A DNA stretch of 64,000 nt. It comes from Streptomyces sp. SUK 48 (GTDB lineage Bacteria; Actinomycetota; Actinomycetes; Streptomycetales; Streptomycetaceae). Positions 18,420 to 27,439 of the stretch are shown here, piece after piece; the stretch's first letter is position 1, and each line of letters starts with the position of its first letter. The notes beneath the pieces were generated by a model. It had not been told where the DNA came from. It was given only the letters and a program-made list of their open reading frames with translations, and searched no databases. Location of the stretch: assembly GCF_009650765.1 (NCBI RefSeq), contig NZ_CP045740.1, positions 1,860,001 to 1,924,000 of the forward strand, in the 5' to 3' direction. The translations under genes and the position numbers were made by a program.

Positions 18420-19238
18420 ATGCTTCCTTCGATCACGACATCCCGTACGCCGGTGTCCGCGCCAGGCAAGATGCGCGAACGGCACCGCGGGTTCCGTCCG
18501 GCCGCGCTCGTCTCGGCGGCCGTCGGCATGGCGCTCGTTCTGAGCGGCTGCGCGCAGGTCGACACCACCTCGCCGAGCACCGCGCGCAAGGAGGCGGCGC
18601 AGGGGGCGCCGGCGAGTCTCGGCGGCGTGGACTGCCGCAAGGCCAAGTGCATCGCACTGACCTTCGACGCGGGGCCCAGCGAGAACTCCCCCAAGCTGCT
18701 GGACATCCTGAAGGAGAAGAAGGTCCACGCGACGTTCTTCCTGCTCGGCAAGCGGCACATCGAGAAGTACCCGCAGCTGGTCAAGCGGATGTCGGACGAG
18801 GGTCACGAGGTGGCGAGCCACACCTGGGACCACAAGATCCTCACGGACATATCCGACGACCAGGTGCGCGACGAGCTGCGGCGGCCGAACGACGCGATCA
18901 AGCGGATCACCGGGCGCAAGCCCACGCTGATGCGCCCGCCGCAGGGCCGTACGGACGCCAACATCCACAAGATCTGCAAGGAGCTGGGGCTGGCGGAGGT
19001 CCTGTGGAGCGTGACCGCCAAGGACTACGCGACCACCGACTCGGCGCTCATCACCAAGCGCGTCCTCGACCAGGCCGACCGGGACGGGATCATCCTGCTG
19101 CACGACCTCTACGCCGGCACCGTGCCCGCCGTGCCGGGCATCATCGACGCCCTCAAGAAGCGCGGGTACACCTTCGTGACGGTCCCCCAGCTCCTCGCTC
19201 CCGGCAGGGCCGAGCCGGGCAAGGTCTACCGGCCCTGA
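18420..19238 (+). CDS. polysaccharide deacetylase lipoprotein (NodB homology)
   Basis: This is a CE4-type deacetylase of 272 residues, probably acting on peptidoglycan or chitin-like sugars outside the membrane. The N-terminus holds a lipoprotein signal ending in LVLSGC, so it should be lipid-anchored at Cys. NodB motifs are TFDAGP (motif 1), SHTWDH (metal-binding His pair, motif 2), RPPQG (motif 3) and ILLHD (motif 5). In motif 1 the usual second Asp of TFDDG is Ala, removing one metal ligand, a variant that may lower activity. The ATG at 18420 lies seven bases after a -10 element and suggests leaderless translation; an internal ATG at 18471 is the alternative. Confidence 0.87.
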   Translation: MLPSITTSRTPVSAPGKMRERHRGFRPAALVSAAVGMALVLSGCAQVDTTSPSTARKEAAQGAPASLGGVDCRKAKCIALTFDAGPSENSPKLLDILKEKKVHATFFLLGKRHIEKYPQLVKRMSDEGHEVASHTWDHKILTDISDDQVRDELRRPNDAIKRITGRKPTLMRPPQGRTDANIHKICKELGLAEVLWSVTAKDYATTDSALITKRVLDQADRDGIILLHDLYAGTVPAVPGIIDALKKRGYTFVTVPQLLAPGRAEPGKVYRP

Positions 19239-19315
19239 GCACCGGGGAATGGGCCGACCGGGTGAGCCGGTGCGGAACTCCCGGCCGTGCGAGAGCCATT
19301 GCCTACGATCGGCAC

Positions 19316-19756
19316 GTGCCGACCTTCACCCTCACCCGGACCGTGCCGCTCCCGCTGGACGAGGCGTGGCGCCGGATCACCGAGTGGCCCCGCCACCGGA
19401 TGACCGTGCCGCTGACCCGGATCAGGGTGCTCACCCCCGGCCCGACCCGGGTGGGCACCCGCTTCACGGCGCGCTCCGGCTTCGGTCCGCTCGGCCTGGA
19501 CGACCCCATGGAGGTGACCGTCTGGCGCCCGCCCGCGGGCGGCGAGGGCGGGCTGTGCCGGCTGGAGAAGCGGGGCCGGGTGGTCCTCGGCTGGGCGGAG
19601 ATCGAGGTCAGGCCGGGTCCGGGGGGCCGCAGCCGGGTGGTGTGGCGGGAGGAGCTGCGGGTGCGTCTCCTGCCGCGGGCGTTCGACGGTGTGGTGACGC
19701 GTACGGCCCGTACCGTCTTCGGGCGCGGGATGAACCGGTTGCTCAGGCGGGCTTGA
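19316..19756 (+). CDS. SRPBCC family protein
   Basis: This 146-residue protein of the START/SRPBCC (polyketide-cyclase-like) fold opens FTLTRTVPLPLDEAWRRITEWPRH, a typical SRPBCC first strand and helix. The central strands (VGTRFTARSGFG, GWAEIEV, RVVWREELRV) and a long C-terminal helix complete the helix-grip fold that binds hydrophobic ligands. The GTG start is six bases after a -10-like TACGAT (19304-19309), so the message is probably leaderless. It follows the deacetylase by 77 bases but seems to have its own promoter. No ligand can be inferred. Confidence 0.8.
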   Translation: MPTFTLTRTVPLPLDEAWRRITEWPRHRMTVPLTRIRVLTPGPTRVGTRFTARSGFGPLGLDDPMEVTVWRPPAGGEGGLCRLEKRGRVVLGWAEIEVRPGPGGRSRVVWREELRVRLLPRAFDGVVTRTARTVFGRGMNRLLRRA

Positions 19757-19799
19757 GCGGTAGCCGACTCCGGGCGGGTCGGACGGCCGTACTCCGGCC

Positions 19800-19926
19800 G
19801 GGATTCGGTCCTCGCCCCGGCCGGGATTCGGTCCTCGGCTCGGACGGGATTCGACCCTCGCCCCGGCCGGGATTCGGTCCTCGCCCGGACGGGGGTCGGT
19901 CCTCTCCCGGGCGGAGTTCAGTCCTT
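19800..19926. repeat. tandem repeat of 22-23 bp between convergent genes
   Basis: Six consecutive units aligned on GGGATTCGGTCCTC start at 19800, 19823, 19846, 19869, 19891 and 19913. The first four are well conserved, separated by variants of GCCCCGGCC, and the last two degenerate; the final one runs into the LysE stop. With no spacers between units this is a minisatellite, not a CRISPR. Confidence 0.8.
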
Positions 19927-20559
19927 GCGGCCCGTCGCGGCGACCGTCACGCCCAGGCCGATCATCGCCAGGCCGCCGGCGCCGCCGACCGCGGACAGCC
20001 GGCGGGGCGAGCGGGCGAACCAGTCGCGGGCGGCGGAGGCGGCCAGGCCCCAGACGCTGTCCGAGACCAGCGCGATGACGTTGAAGACCAGGCCGAGCAG
20101 CAGCATCTGGAGGGGCACGTGCCCCTGCGCGCGATCCACGAACTGGGGCAGTACGGCGGCGAAGAACACCATCGTCTTGGGATTGGCCACGCCGACCGCG
20201 AAGCCCTCCCCCAGGGTGCGCAGACCGCCCCGCTCCGGGGGACCGGACCCGGTGAACGCGGCCCGCAGCGAGCCGCGTTGCCGCCAGGCCCGGACGCCGA
20301 GGTACACCAGGTACGCGGCGCCCGCGAGCTTGAGCGCGGTGAAGAGGAGGACCGAGCGCTCCACGACCGGTCCGATGCCGAGGGCCACGGCGGCGACGAG
20401 GACGTACGCGCCGAGGGTGTTCCCGGCGACCGTGGTCAGCGCGGCCCGTCGGCCGTGCGCGAGGGCCCGCCCGACGACGAAGAGCACGCTCGGACCGGGT
20501 ATCACGATCAGCAGCAGGGCCAGCACCGAGAAGGCGACCAGCCGGTCGGGAGGGACCAT
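19918..20559 (-). CDS. LysE/RhtB family amino acid exporter
   Basis: This inner-membrane exporter has 213 residues and about six hydrophobic helices. The hallmark N-terminal segment is LLLIVIPGPSVLFVVGRAL, with the conserved PGP turn, followed by GNTLGAYVLVAAVALG and GFAVGVANPKTMVFFAAVLPQF, all typical of the LysE superfamily. It presumably expels amino acids or related metabolites with proton exchange; the substrate is unknown. The ATG at 20559 is used because the residues upstream do not belong to the family. It lies downstream of xdhC on the same strand with an 89-base gap, so it may share a transcript, but a functional link with purine catabolism is not evident. Confidence 0.88.
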   Translation of the reverse strand: MVPPDRLVAFSVLALLLIVIPGPSVLFVVGRALAHGRRAALTTVAGNTLGAYVLVAAVALGIGPVVERSVLLFTALKLAGAAYLVYLGVRAWRQRGSLRAAFTGSGPPERGGLRTLGEGFAVGVANPKTMVFFAAVLPQFVDRAQGHVPLQMLLLGLVFNVIALVSDSVWGLAASAARDWFARSPRRLSAVGGAGGLAMIGLGVTVAATGRKD

Positions 20560-20648
20560 GCCCTCATGGAACACAGGGGCCGGGGCGGGCGGCAATGGCT
20601 TTTCGGGGCGGGGGCGGGCGGTACGCGGGCCCTCGGGATGCGTGGCGC

Positions 20649-21794
20649 TCAGGCCACCGAGTCGATCCGTTGGCGGGGCGTCGGCTCGTGGTGGATCGGG
20701 GTGTGGCCGCCGGTCAGGGTGGTGCCGGTGCCGCCGCGGCGGGCGGCGACGATCTCCGCGGCGATCGACAGGGCCGTCTCCTCCGGCGTACGGGCGCCGA
20801 GGTCGAGGCCGATCGGGGAGCGCAGGTGGGTCAACTCCCGCTCGGTGAGGCCGACTTCGCGCAGGCGGCGGGCGCGGTCCAGGTGGGTGCGGCGGGAGCC
20901 CATCGCGCCGACGTAGGCGACCGGCAGGCGCAGCGCCACCTTCAGGAGCGGGACGTCGAACTTGGCGTCGTGGGTGAGGACGCACAGGACGGTACGGCCG
21001 TCGGTCCCGGTGCGTTCCAGGTAGGTGTGCGGCCACTCGACCACGATCTCGTCCGCCTCCGGGAAGCGGGTCCGGGTGGCGAAGACCGGGCGGGCGTCGC
21101 ACACGGTGACGTGGTAGCCGAGGAACTTGCCGACGCGGACCAGGGCGGAGGCGAAGTCGATCGCGCCGAAGACGATCATGCGGGGCGGGGGCACGGAGGA
21201 CTCCACCAGGACGGTGACCGGTGCCCCGCAGCGCGAGCCCTGGGCGCCGATCTCCAGGGTCCCGGTGCGGCCCGCGTCCAGCAGGGCGCGGGCCTCGGCG
21301 GCGACGGTGCGGTCCAGCTCGGGGTGGGCGCCGTAACCGCCGTCGTACGAGCCGTCGGGCCGGACGAGCAGGGCGCGGCCGGGGAGGCCGGCCGGGCCCT
21401 CCACGATCCGTGCCAGCGCCGCCGCCTCCCCCCGGGCGGCGGTGGCCAGCGCGACCGTGAGCACCGGCCGGGCGGGGTCGTCCGCCCGGACCGGCACCAC
21501 CAGGATGTCGATGACGCCGCCGCAGGTCAGGCCGATGGCGAAGGCGTCCTCGTCGCTGTATCCGAACCGTTCGAGGACGGTGTCGCCGTCCTTCAGCGCC
21601 TGTCGGCACAGTTCGTACACCGCGCCCTCCACACAGCCCCCGGAGACCGACCCGATCGCGGTGCCGTCGGCGTCCACCGCGAGCGCGGCGCCGGGCTGCC
21701 GGGGCGCGCTGCCGCCGACGGCGACGACGGTGGCGACGGCGAAGTCACGCCCCTGCCGGGCCCAACGGTTCAACTCCTCGGCGAGGTCCAGCAT
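20649..21794 (-). CDS. xdhC: XdhC/CoxI family molybdoenzyme maturation protein
   Basis: This 381-residue accessory protein serves xanthine dehydrogenase-type enzymes. XdhC binds molybdenum cofactor, promotes its sulfuration and loads it into the apoenzyme. The N-terminal XdhC/CoxI domain (VAVGGSAPRQPGAALAV, SVSGGCVEGAVYE, LTCGGVIDILV) precedes a Rossmann-like C-terminal domain (MIVFGAIDFASALVRVGKFLGYHVTVCD, GAMGSRRTH). It is 49 bases downstream of the purine permease and on the same strand as the xanthine dehydrogenase genes, fitting one purine-catabolic unit. Confidence 0.92.
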   Translation of the reverse strand: MLDLAEELNRWARQGRDFAVATVVAVGGSAPRQPGAALAVDADGTAIGSVSGGCVEGAVYELCRQALKDGDTVLERFGYSDEDAFAIGLTCGGVIDILVVPVRADDPARPVLTVALATAARGEAAALARIVEGPAGLPGRALLVRPDGSYDGGYGAHPELDRTVAAEARALLDAGRTGTLEIGAQGSRCGAPVTVLVESSVPPPRMIVFGAIDFASALVRVGKFLGYHVTVCDARPVFATRTRFPEADEIVVEWPHTYLERTGTDGRTVLCVLTHDAKFDVPLLKVALRLPVAYVGAMGSRRTHLDRARRLREVGLTERELTHLRSPIGLDLGARTPEETALSIAAEIVAARRGGTGTTLTGGHTPIHHEPTPRQRIDSVA

Positions 21795-21843
21795 CTGTCG
21801 GTCTCCTCAAGATGGTTGCCGGGAACGGGGGTTCGCCGCGTCG

Positions 21844-23301
21844 CTAGTGGACGCCGAGCCAGCCCTCGACGGGGTGCAGCGCGAAGTACACGAGGAAGAT
21901 GGCCGTCAGCCCCCACATGAACGCGCCGATCTCGCGCGCCCTGCCCTGCGCCACCTTGATGGCCGTGTAGGAGATGACACCGGCGGCGACGCCGGTGGTG
22001 ATCGTGTACGTGAAGGGCATCAGGACGACGGTCAGGAAGACCGGGATCGCGGTGGCCCGGTCGCCCCAGTCCACGTGCCGCGCGTTCATCAGCATCATCG
22101 CGCCGATGACGACCAGCGCCGCGGAGGCCACCTCCTGCGGGACGATCGCGGTCACCGGGGTGAAGAACAGACAGGCCGCGAAGAGCAGTCCGGTCACCGC
22201 GGACGCGAGCCCGGTGCGGGCGCCCTCGCCGACGCCGGTCGCCGACTCGATGAAGACCGTCTGGCCGGAGCCGCCGCTCAGGCCGCCGATCGCACCGCCC
22301 GCGCCGTCGATGAACAGCGCCTTGGACAGCCCCGGCATCCGCCCCTTGTCGTCGGCGAGCCCGGCCTCCGTGCCGACGCCGATGATGGTGGCCATCGCGT
22401 CGAAGAACCCGGCGAGCACCAGGGTGAAGACGATCACCGCGATGGTCATCCCGCCGACCTTGTCCCAGCCGCCGAAGCCGATGTGCCCGAAGAGCGAGAA
22501 GTCCGGCATCGAGACGGCGCCGCCGTGCAGTTCGGGGGCGCCGGACGCCCACTGGCGGGGGTCGATGACGCCGAGCCCGTTGAGGACGGCGGCGACGACC
22601 GTGCCGGAGACGATGCCGATGAGGATGGCGCCGGGGACGTTGCGGGCCTGGAGCATGAAGATCAGCAGCAGGGTGCCGGCGAAGAGCAGCACCGGCCAGC
22701 CGGTGAGCTGTCCCACCGGGCCGAGGCTCAGCGGGGCGCCCTTGCCCTGGTGCACGAAGCCGGACTTGTAGAAGCCGATGAGGGCGATGAACAGGCCGAT
22801 GCCCATGGTGATGCCGTGCTTGAGCGCGAGCGGGATCGCGTTCATGATCATCTCGCGCAGGCCGGTGACGACCAGCAGCATGATGACGACGCCGTACACC
22901 ACGCACATGCCCATCGCCTGCGGCCAGGTCATGTTGGGCACGACCTGCGCGGACAGGACGCCGGAGACCGAGAGGCCGGCGGCGAGCGCGAGGGGCACCT
23001 TGCCGACGAAGCCCATCAGCAGGGTGGTGAGGGCCGCGGCGAACGCGGTCGCGGTGATCAGGGCCTTCTGGCCGAGCGTGTCGCCCTGGACGTCCTTGCC
23101 GGACAGGATCAGGGGGTTGAGGAGGAGGATGTAGGCCATCGCCATGAAGGTGGTGACCCCGCCGCGGACCTCACGCGCGACCGTGGATCCTCTCCGGGAT
23201 ATGTGGAAGTACCGGTCGAGCCAGGACCGGCCGGCCGGGACGCGGCTGCCGTCGCCGGCGTCCTCGGCCATGGTCCTGGGCTCCACTGATGGATGGGTCA
23301 T
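21844..23301 (-). CDS. NCS2 family purine permease (AzgA-like)
   Basis: This proton-coupled nucleobase transporter has 485 residues and about 13 hydrophobic helices. The pattern GGVTTFMAMAYILLLNP near the N-terminus, GLREMIMNAIPLALKHGITMGIGLF in the middle, and VGTEAGLADD are marks of the AzgA (adenine/guanine/hypoxanthine) branch of NCS2. The ATG at 23301 is preceded by GGGAG at eight bases. It lies between the xanthine dehydrogenase genes and xdhC, so it probably imports hypoxanthine, guanine or xanthine for oxidation. A 240-base gap upstream suggests its own promoter. Confidence 0.9.
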   Translation of the reverse strand: MTHPSVEPRTMAEDAGDGSRVPAGRSWLDRYFHISRRGSTVAREVRGGVTTFMAMAYILLLNPLILSGKDVQGDTLGQKALITATAFAAALTTLLMGFVGKVPLALAAGLSVSGVLSAQVVPNMTWPQAMGMCVVYGVVIMLLVVTGLREMIMNAIPLALKHGITMGIGLFIALIGFYKSGFVHQGKGAPLSLGPVGQLTGWPVLLFAGTLLLIFMLQARNVPGAILIGIVSGTVVAAVLNGLGVIDPRQWASGAPELHGGAVSMPDFSLFGHIGFGGWDKVGGMTIAVIVFTLVLAGFFDAMATIIGVGTEAGLADDKGRMPGLSKALFIDGAGGAIGGLSGGSGQTVFIESATGVGEGARTGLASAVTGLLFAACLFFTPVTAIVPQEVASAALVVIGAMMLMNARHVDWGDRATAIPVFLTVVLMPFTYTITTGVAAGVISYTAIKVAQGRAREIGAFMWGLTAIFLVYFALHPVEGWLGVH

Positions 23302-23365
23302 GGTGCCGTCTCCCAAGGTTCACAGGGGCACCCGGTCAACTCCTTTGAGCTGAGCGGGATTTGGG

Positions 23366-23375
23366 ATGTGCACAT
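23366..23375. promoter_or_regulatory. ATGTGCACAT palindrome upstream of purine permease
   Basis: A perfect 10-base palindrome lies 65 bases before the permease ATG, next to a TTATGT element that could act as a -10 on the minus strand. It may be an operator for the permease gene; short length keeps confidence low. The rest of the 23302-23554 gap shows nothing else clear. Confidence 0.3.
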
Positions 23376-23554
23376 AACCCGGGGGACGGCCCGGTGTGGC
23401 ACGTATGGGGGGTGAGGGCCGGGGCGAGCGGTTGCCCGGCGTCAAGGTGTGACCGCGTCCACCCGCGCCGCCCGGGAGTCGGCCCCCCTCAGGCCCTGAA
23501 GGCTCTGAGCAAGGCGCGATCGCCCGCGGCGGCGGGGGGACACGAGCGTGGGCG

Positions 23555-25975
23555 TTACGCGGTGCCCGTGAGGTGCTCCGGACGTACCGGCGTCCGGTCC
23601 AGCTCCAGGCCCGTCGCGTTGCGGATCGCCGCGAGGACGGCCGGGGTGGAGGACAGGGTCGGCGCCTCGCCGATGCCGCGCAGCCCGTACGGGGCGTGCT
23701 CGTCGGCGAGTTCGAGGACGTCGACCGGGATGGTCGGCGTGTCGAGGATGGTCGGGATCAGGTAGTCCGTGAAGGAGGGGTTCCTGACCTTCGCGGTCTT
23801 CGGGTCCACGATGATCTCCTCCATCACCGCGACGCCCAGGCCCTGCGTGGTGCCGCCCTGGATCTGACCGACGACGGAGAGCGGGTTGAGCGCCTTGCCG
23901 ACGTCCTGGGCGCAGGCCAGCTCGATGACCTTGACGAGGCCGAGTTCGGTGTCGACCTCGACCACGGCGCGGTGCGCGGCGAAGGAGTACTGGACATGGC
24001 CGTTGCCCTGCCCGGTGCGCAGGTCGAAGGCTTCGGTCGGCCGGTGCCGCCACTCCTCCTCCAGCTCCACGGCCTCGCCCTCCAGGACGTCCACCAGATC
24101 GGCGAGCACCTCGCCGCCGTCGGTGACGACCTTGCCGCCCTCCAGCAGCAGTTCCGCGGTGGCCCAGGCGGGGTGGTAGGAGCCGAACTTGCGTCGGCCG
24201 ATGTCCAGGACCCGTTCGCGGACCAGCTCGCAGGCGTTCTTGACGGCGCCGCCGGTGACGTACGTCTGCCGGGAGGCGGAGGTCGAACCGGCCGAGCCCA
24301 CCTGGGTGTCGGCGGGGTGGATGGTGACCTGGGCGACGCCCAGCTCGCTGCGGGCGATCTGGGCGTGCACGGTGACGCCGCCCTGGCCGACCTCCGCCAT
24401 CGCGGTGTGCACGGTGGCGACGGGCTCGCCCGCGATGACCTCCATGCGCACCTTGGCGGTGGAGTAGTCGTCGAAGCCCTCGGAGAAGCCGACGTTCTTG
24501 ATGCCGACCGCGTAGCCGATGCCGCGGACGACGCCCTCGCCGTGGGTGGTGTTGGACAGGCCGCCGGGCAGCTGCCGTACGTCCGCGCCCTCGCTGGATT
24601 CCCACTGGCGCTCGGGCGGCAGCGGCATCGCCTTGACGCGGCGCAGCAGTTCGGCGACCGGCGCCGGGGAGTCGACCGGCTGCCCGGTGGGCATGATCGT
24701 GCCCTGCTCCATGGCGTTCAGCTGCCTGAACTTCACCGGGTCCAGACCGAGTTCCTTCGCCAGCTTGTCCATCTGGGCCTCGTACGCGAAGCACGCCTGG
24801 ACCGCGCCGAAGCCGCGCATCGCGCCGCAGGGCGGGTTGTTGGTGTAGAGCGCGATGGCCTCGATGTCGACGTCGTCCACGACGTACGGCCCGATGCTCA
24901 GCGAGGAGGCGTTGCCGACGACGGCCGGGGAGGCGGAGGCGTAGGCGCCGCCGTCCAGGACGATCCGGCACTTGACGTGGGTCAGCTTGCCGTCGCGGGT
25001 GGCGCCGTGCTCGTAGTACAGCTTGGCCGGGTGGCGGTGGACGTGCCCGAAGAAGGACTCGAACCGGTTGTAGACGATCTTGACGGGCTTGCCGGTGCGC
25101 AGCGCCAGCAGGCAGGCGTGGATCTGCATGGACAGGTCCTCGCGGCCGCCGAACGCGCCGCCGACACCGGACAGCGTCATCCGCACCTTGCGCTCGGGCA
25201 GGCCGAGCACGGGCGCGATCTGGCGCAGGTCGGAGTGCAGCCACTGGGTGGCGATGTAGAGGTGGACGCCGCCGTCCTCCTCGGGCACCGCGAGCCCGGA
25301 CTCCGGGCCGAGGAACGCCTGGTCCTGCATGCCGAAGGTGTATTCGCCCTTGACGGTCACATCGGCCCGGGCGGCGGCCGCGGCGGCGTCGCCGCGCAGG
25401 ATCGGCTGGCGGTGCACGATGTTCGGGTGGTCGACATGCCCGATGTGGTGGTCGTCGCGGTGCTCGTGGACGAGCACGGCGTCCGGCCCGAGGGCCGACT
25501 TCTCGTCGGTGATCACCGGGAGTTCGCGGTACTCCACCTTGATCTTGGCGGCGGCGCGGCGGGCGGTCTCCGGGTGGTCGGCGGCGACGATCGCGACCGG
25601 CTCCCCGTGATGGCGCACCTTGCCGTGCGCGAGGACCGGGGTGTCCTGGATCTCCAGGCCGTAGTGCTTCACCTCGGTGGGCAGGTCGTCGTACGTCATG
25701 ACGGCGTACACGCCCGGCAGGGCGAGGGCCTCGGCGGTGTCGATGGAGACGATCTCGGCGTGCGCGACGGTGGAGCGCAGGATCTGGCCCCACAGCATGT
25801 CCTCGTGCCACATGTCCGAGGAGTAGGCGAACTCGCCGGTGACCTTGAGGGTGCCGTCGGGGCGCAGGGTGGACTCGCCGATGCCGCCCTTGGTGCCGGA
25901 GCCCTGGGTGATCTTCGTGGGAAGGCCGGTGGGGGCACCGCTCGCGCGAGCGACGCCGGATGCGGGAGACGGCAT
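23555..25975 (-). CDS. xanthine dehydrogenase, molybdopterin-binding subunit
   Basis: This is the large catalytic subunit (806 residues) of a three-subunit molybdenum hydroxylase that oxidises hypoxanthine and xanthine to urate. It begins with the aldehyde-oxidase a/b hammerhead (GESTLRPDGTLKVTGEFAYSSDM), then the molybdopterin-binding regions (GGAFGGRED, CGAMRGFGAVQACFAYE, SAGSTSASRQTYVTGGA). The catalytic Glu is in YGLRGIGEAPTLSS near the C-terminus. The start lies one base after the stop of the [2Fe-2S] subunit gene, so the FAD, Fe-S and Mo subunits form one operon in that order. The purine permease and XdhC downstream support xanthine rather than aldehyde or CO as substrate. Confidence 0.94.
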   Translation of the reverse strand: MPSPASGVARASGAPTGLPTKITQGSGTKGGIGESTLRPDGTLKVTGEFAYSSDMWHEDMLWGQILRSTVAHAEIVSIDTAEALALPGVYAVMTYDDLPTEVKHYGLEIQDTPVLAHGKVRHHGEPVAIVAADHPETARRAAAKIKVEYRELPVITDEKSALGPDAVLVHEHRDDHHIGHVDHPNIVHRQPILRGDAAAAAARADVTVKGEYTFGMQDQAFLGPESGLAVPEEDGGVHLYIATQWLHSDLRQIAPVLGLPERKVRMTLSGVGGAFGGREDLSMQIHACLLALRTGKPVKIVYNRFESFFGHVHRHPAKLYYEHGATRDGKLTHVKCRIVLDGGAYASASPAVVGNASSLSIGPYVVDDVDIEAIALYTNNPPCGAMRGFGAVQACFAYEAQMDKLAKELGLDPVKFRQLNAMEQGTIMPTGQPVDSPAPVAELLRRVKAMPLPPERQWESSEGADVRQLPGGLSNTTHGEGVVRGIGYAVGIKNVGFSEGFDDYSTAKVRMEVIAGEPVATVHTAMAEVGQGGVTVHAQIARSELGVAQVTIHPADTQVGSAGSTSASRQTYVTGGAVKNACELVRERVLDIGRRKFGSYHPAWATAELLLEGGKVVTDGGEVLADLVDVLEGEAVELEEEWRHRPTEAFDLRTGQGNGHVQYSFAAHRAVVEVDTELGLVKVIELACAQDVGKALNPLSVVGQIQGGTTQGLGVAVMEEIIVDPKTAKVRNPSFTDYLIPTILDTPTIPVDVLELADEHAPYGLRGIGEAPTLSSTPAVLAAIRNATGLELDRTPVRPEHLTGTA

Positions 25976-25976
25976 G

Positions 25977-26549
25977 TCAGACCCCCTCGGACTGACGGGC
26001 GGCGGCCAGGCGGACCGCGTCCATGATCTTCTCGTAGCCCGTGCAGCGGCACAGGTTGCCGGACAGCGCCTCGCGGATGTCGGCGTCGGACGGGTTGGGG
26101 TTGCGCTCCAGGAGTTCGTCGGAGGCGACGAGCAGACCCGGGGTGCAGAAGCCGCACTGGACGGCGCCGGCGTCGATGAACGCCTGCTGGACGGGGGCGA
26201 GTTCGATGCCCTCGCCGGCCTGGGAGTCGGTGCCGCCCTTGGCCGCCCAGCCCTTGGCCGCGTCCAGCGGGACGCCGTCGGAGCCGCCGTGGGAACGCTG
26301 CCGCGCGTGGTCGGCGAGGCCCTCGACGGTCACCACGTCCCGGCCCTCGGCCTGTCCGGCCGCGACCAGACAGGAACACACCGGCACGCCGTCGAGCCGT
26401 ACGGTGCAGGAACCGCACTCGCCCTGTTCGCAGGCGTTCTTGGAGCCGGGCAGGCCGAGCCGCTCGCGCAGCACGTAGAGCAGGGACTCGCCCTCCCAGA
26501 CGTCGTCGGCCTCCTGCGGGCGTCCGTTGACGGTGAAGTTGACGCGCAT
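25977..26549 (-). CDS. xanthine dehydrogenase, [2Fe-2S] subunit
   Basis: This small iron-sulfur subunit of 190 residues carries two [2Fe-2S] clusters between the molybdenum site and FAD. The plant-ferredoxin-type cluster uses CEQGECGSC plus the Cys in VPVCSC. The helical second cluster uses CGFC and CRC (QCGFCTPG...NLCRCTGYEKI). An insert of about 25 Gly/Ser/Lys-rich residues (about 80-105, SHGGSDGVPLDAAKGWAAKG) between the two cluster domains is longer than usual. The ATG overlaps the FAD subunit stop by one base (TGATG). Confidence 0.94.
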   Translation of the reverse strand: MRVNFTVNGRPQEADDVWEGESLLYVLRERLGLPGSKNACEQGECGSCTVRLDGVPVCSCLVAAGQAEGRDVVTVEGLADHARQRSHGGSDGVPLDAAKGWAAKGGTDSQAGEGIELAPVQQAFIDAGAVQCGFCTPGLLVASDELLERNPNPSDADIREALSGNLCRCTGYEKIMDAVRLAAARQSEGV

Positions 26550-27439
26550 CACGCAGCTCCCTCGGTGTGGCGGGCGCCGCGGTACGACTCCCAGGTCCAG
26601 GTCAGCGTCCGGCGGGCCATGACGCCGACCGCGTGCCGGCGGTAGCTCGCGGTGCCCCGTACGTCGTCGATCGGGTTGCAGGCGGCGGCGCACAGGTCCG
26701 CGAACTGCTTGGCGGCGGACGGGGTGATGATCTTCCCGTTGTCCCAGAAGCCGCCCTCCTCCAGGGCCGCGTTCAGGAACTCCTCGGCGGCCTTGGCGCG
26801 CACCGGGGTGGGCGCGGCCGAGCCGATGCCGGTGCGCACGGTGCGGGTCCCCGGGTGCAGCGCGAGGCCGAAGGCGCACACGGCGATGACCATGGCGTTG
26901 CGGGTGCCGACCTTGGAGTACTGCTGGGGGCCGTCCGCCTTCTGCACGTGGACGGCGCGGATCAGCTCGTCGGGCTGGAGCGCGTTGCGCTTGACGCCGG
27001 TGTAGAAGTCGTCGATCGGGATCATCCGGGTGCCGCGCGCCGCCGACGCCACCTCGACCTCGGCGCCGGCGGCGAGGAGGGCGGGGTGGGCGTCGCCGGC
27101 GGGCGAGGCCGTGCCGAGGTTGCCGCCGACGCCGCCGCGGTTGCGGATCTGCGGGGAGGCGACCGTGTGCGAGGCGAGCGCGAGGCCCGGCAGCTCGGCA
27201 CGGAGCTGTTCCATGATCGTGCTGTAGGACACGGAGGCGCCCAGCCGCACGGCGTCCGCGCCGGACTCCCATTCGTAGAGATCGCCGACGCGGTTGAGGT
27301 CGAGCAGGTACTCGGGCCTGCGATGGTCGAAGTTGATCTCGACCATCACATCGGTGCCACCCGCGATCGGCACAGCGGTGGGATGCTCGGCCTTCGCGGC
27401 GAGCGCCTCCTCCCAGCTGGCGGGGCGAAGGAAGTCCAT
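26549..27439 (-). CDS. xanthine dehydrogenase, FAD-binding subunit
   Basis: This 296-residue flavoprotein subunit takes electrons from the Fe-S subunit and passes them to NAD or another acceptor. FAD-binding motifs are PIAGGTDVMVEINF (about 24-37) and RNRGGVGGNLGTASPAGD, followed by the C-terminal CO-dehydrogenase-flavoprotein domain (KVGTRNAMVIAV). The ATG at 27439 (MDFLRPASWEEAL) is the family start and has AAGAGAG upstream; the frame extends to 27484 without support. It is the first gene of the xdh unit, divergent from pucR. Confidence 0.92.
   Translation of the reverse strand: MDFLRPASWEEALAAKAEHPTAVPIAGGTDVMVEINFDHRRPEYLLDLNRVGDLYEWESGADAVRLGASVSYSTIMEQLRAELPGLALASHTVASPQIRNRGGVGGNLGTASPAGDAHPALLAAGAEVEVASAARGTRMIPIDDFYTGVKRNALQPDELIRAVHVQKADGPQQYSKVGTRNAMVIAVCAFGLALHPGTRTVRTGIGSAAPTPVRAKAAEEFLNAALEEGGFWDNGKIITPSAAKQFADLCAAACNPIDDVRGTASYRRHAVGVMARRTLTWTWESYRGARHTEGAA

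Noticed and set aside
19800..19926. Tandem repeat considered as a CRISPR array
   Set aside because: The units are contiguous with no unique spacers and there are no cas genes nearby.
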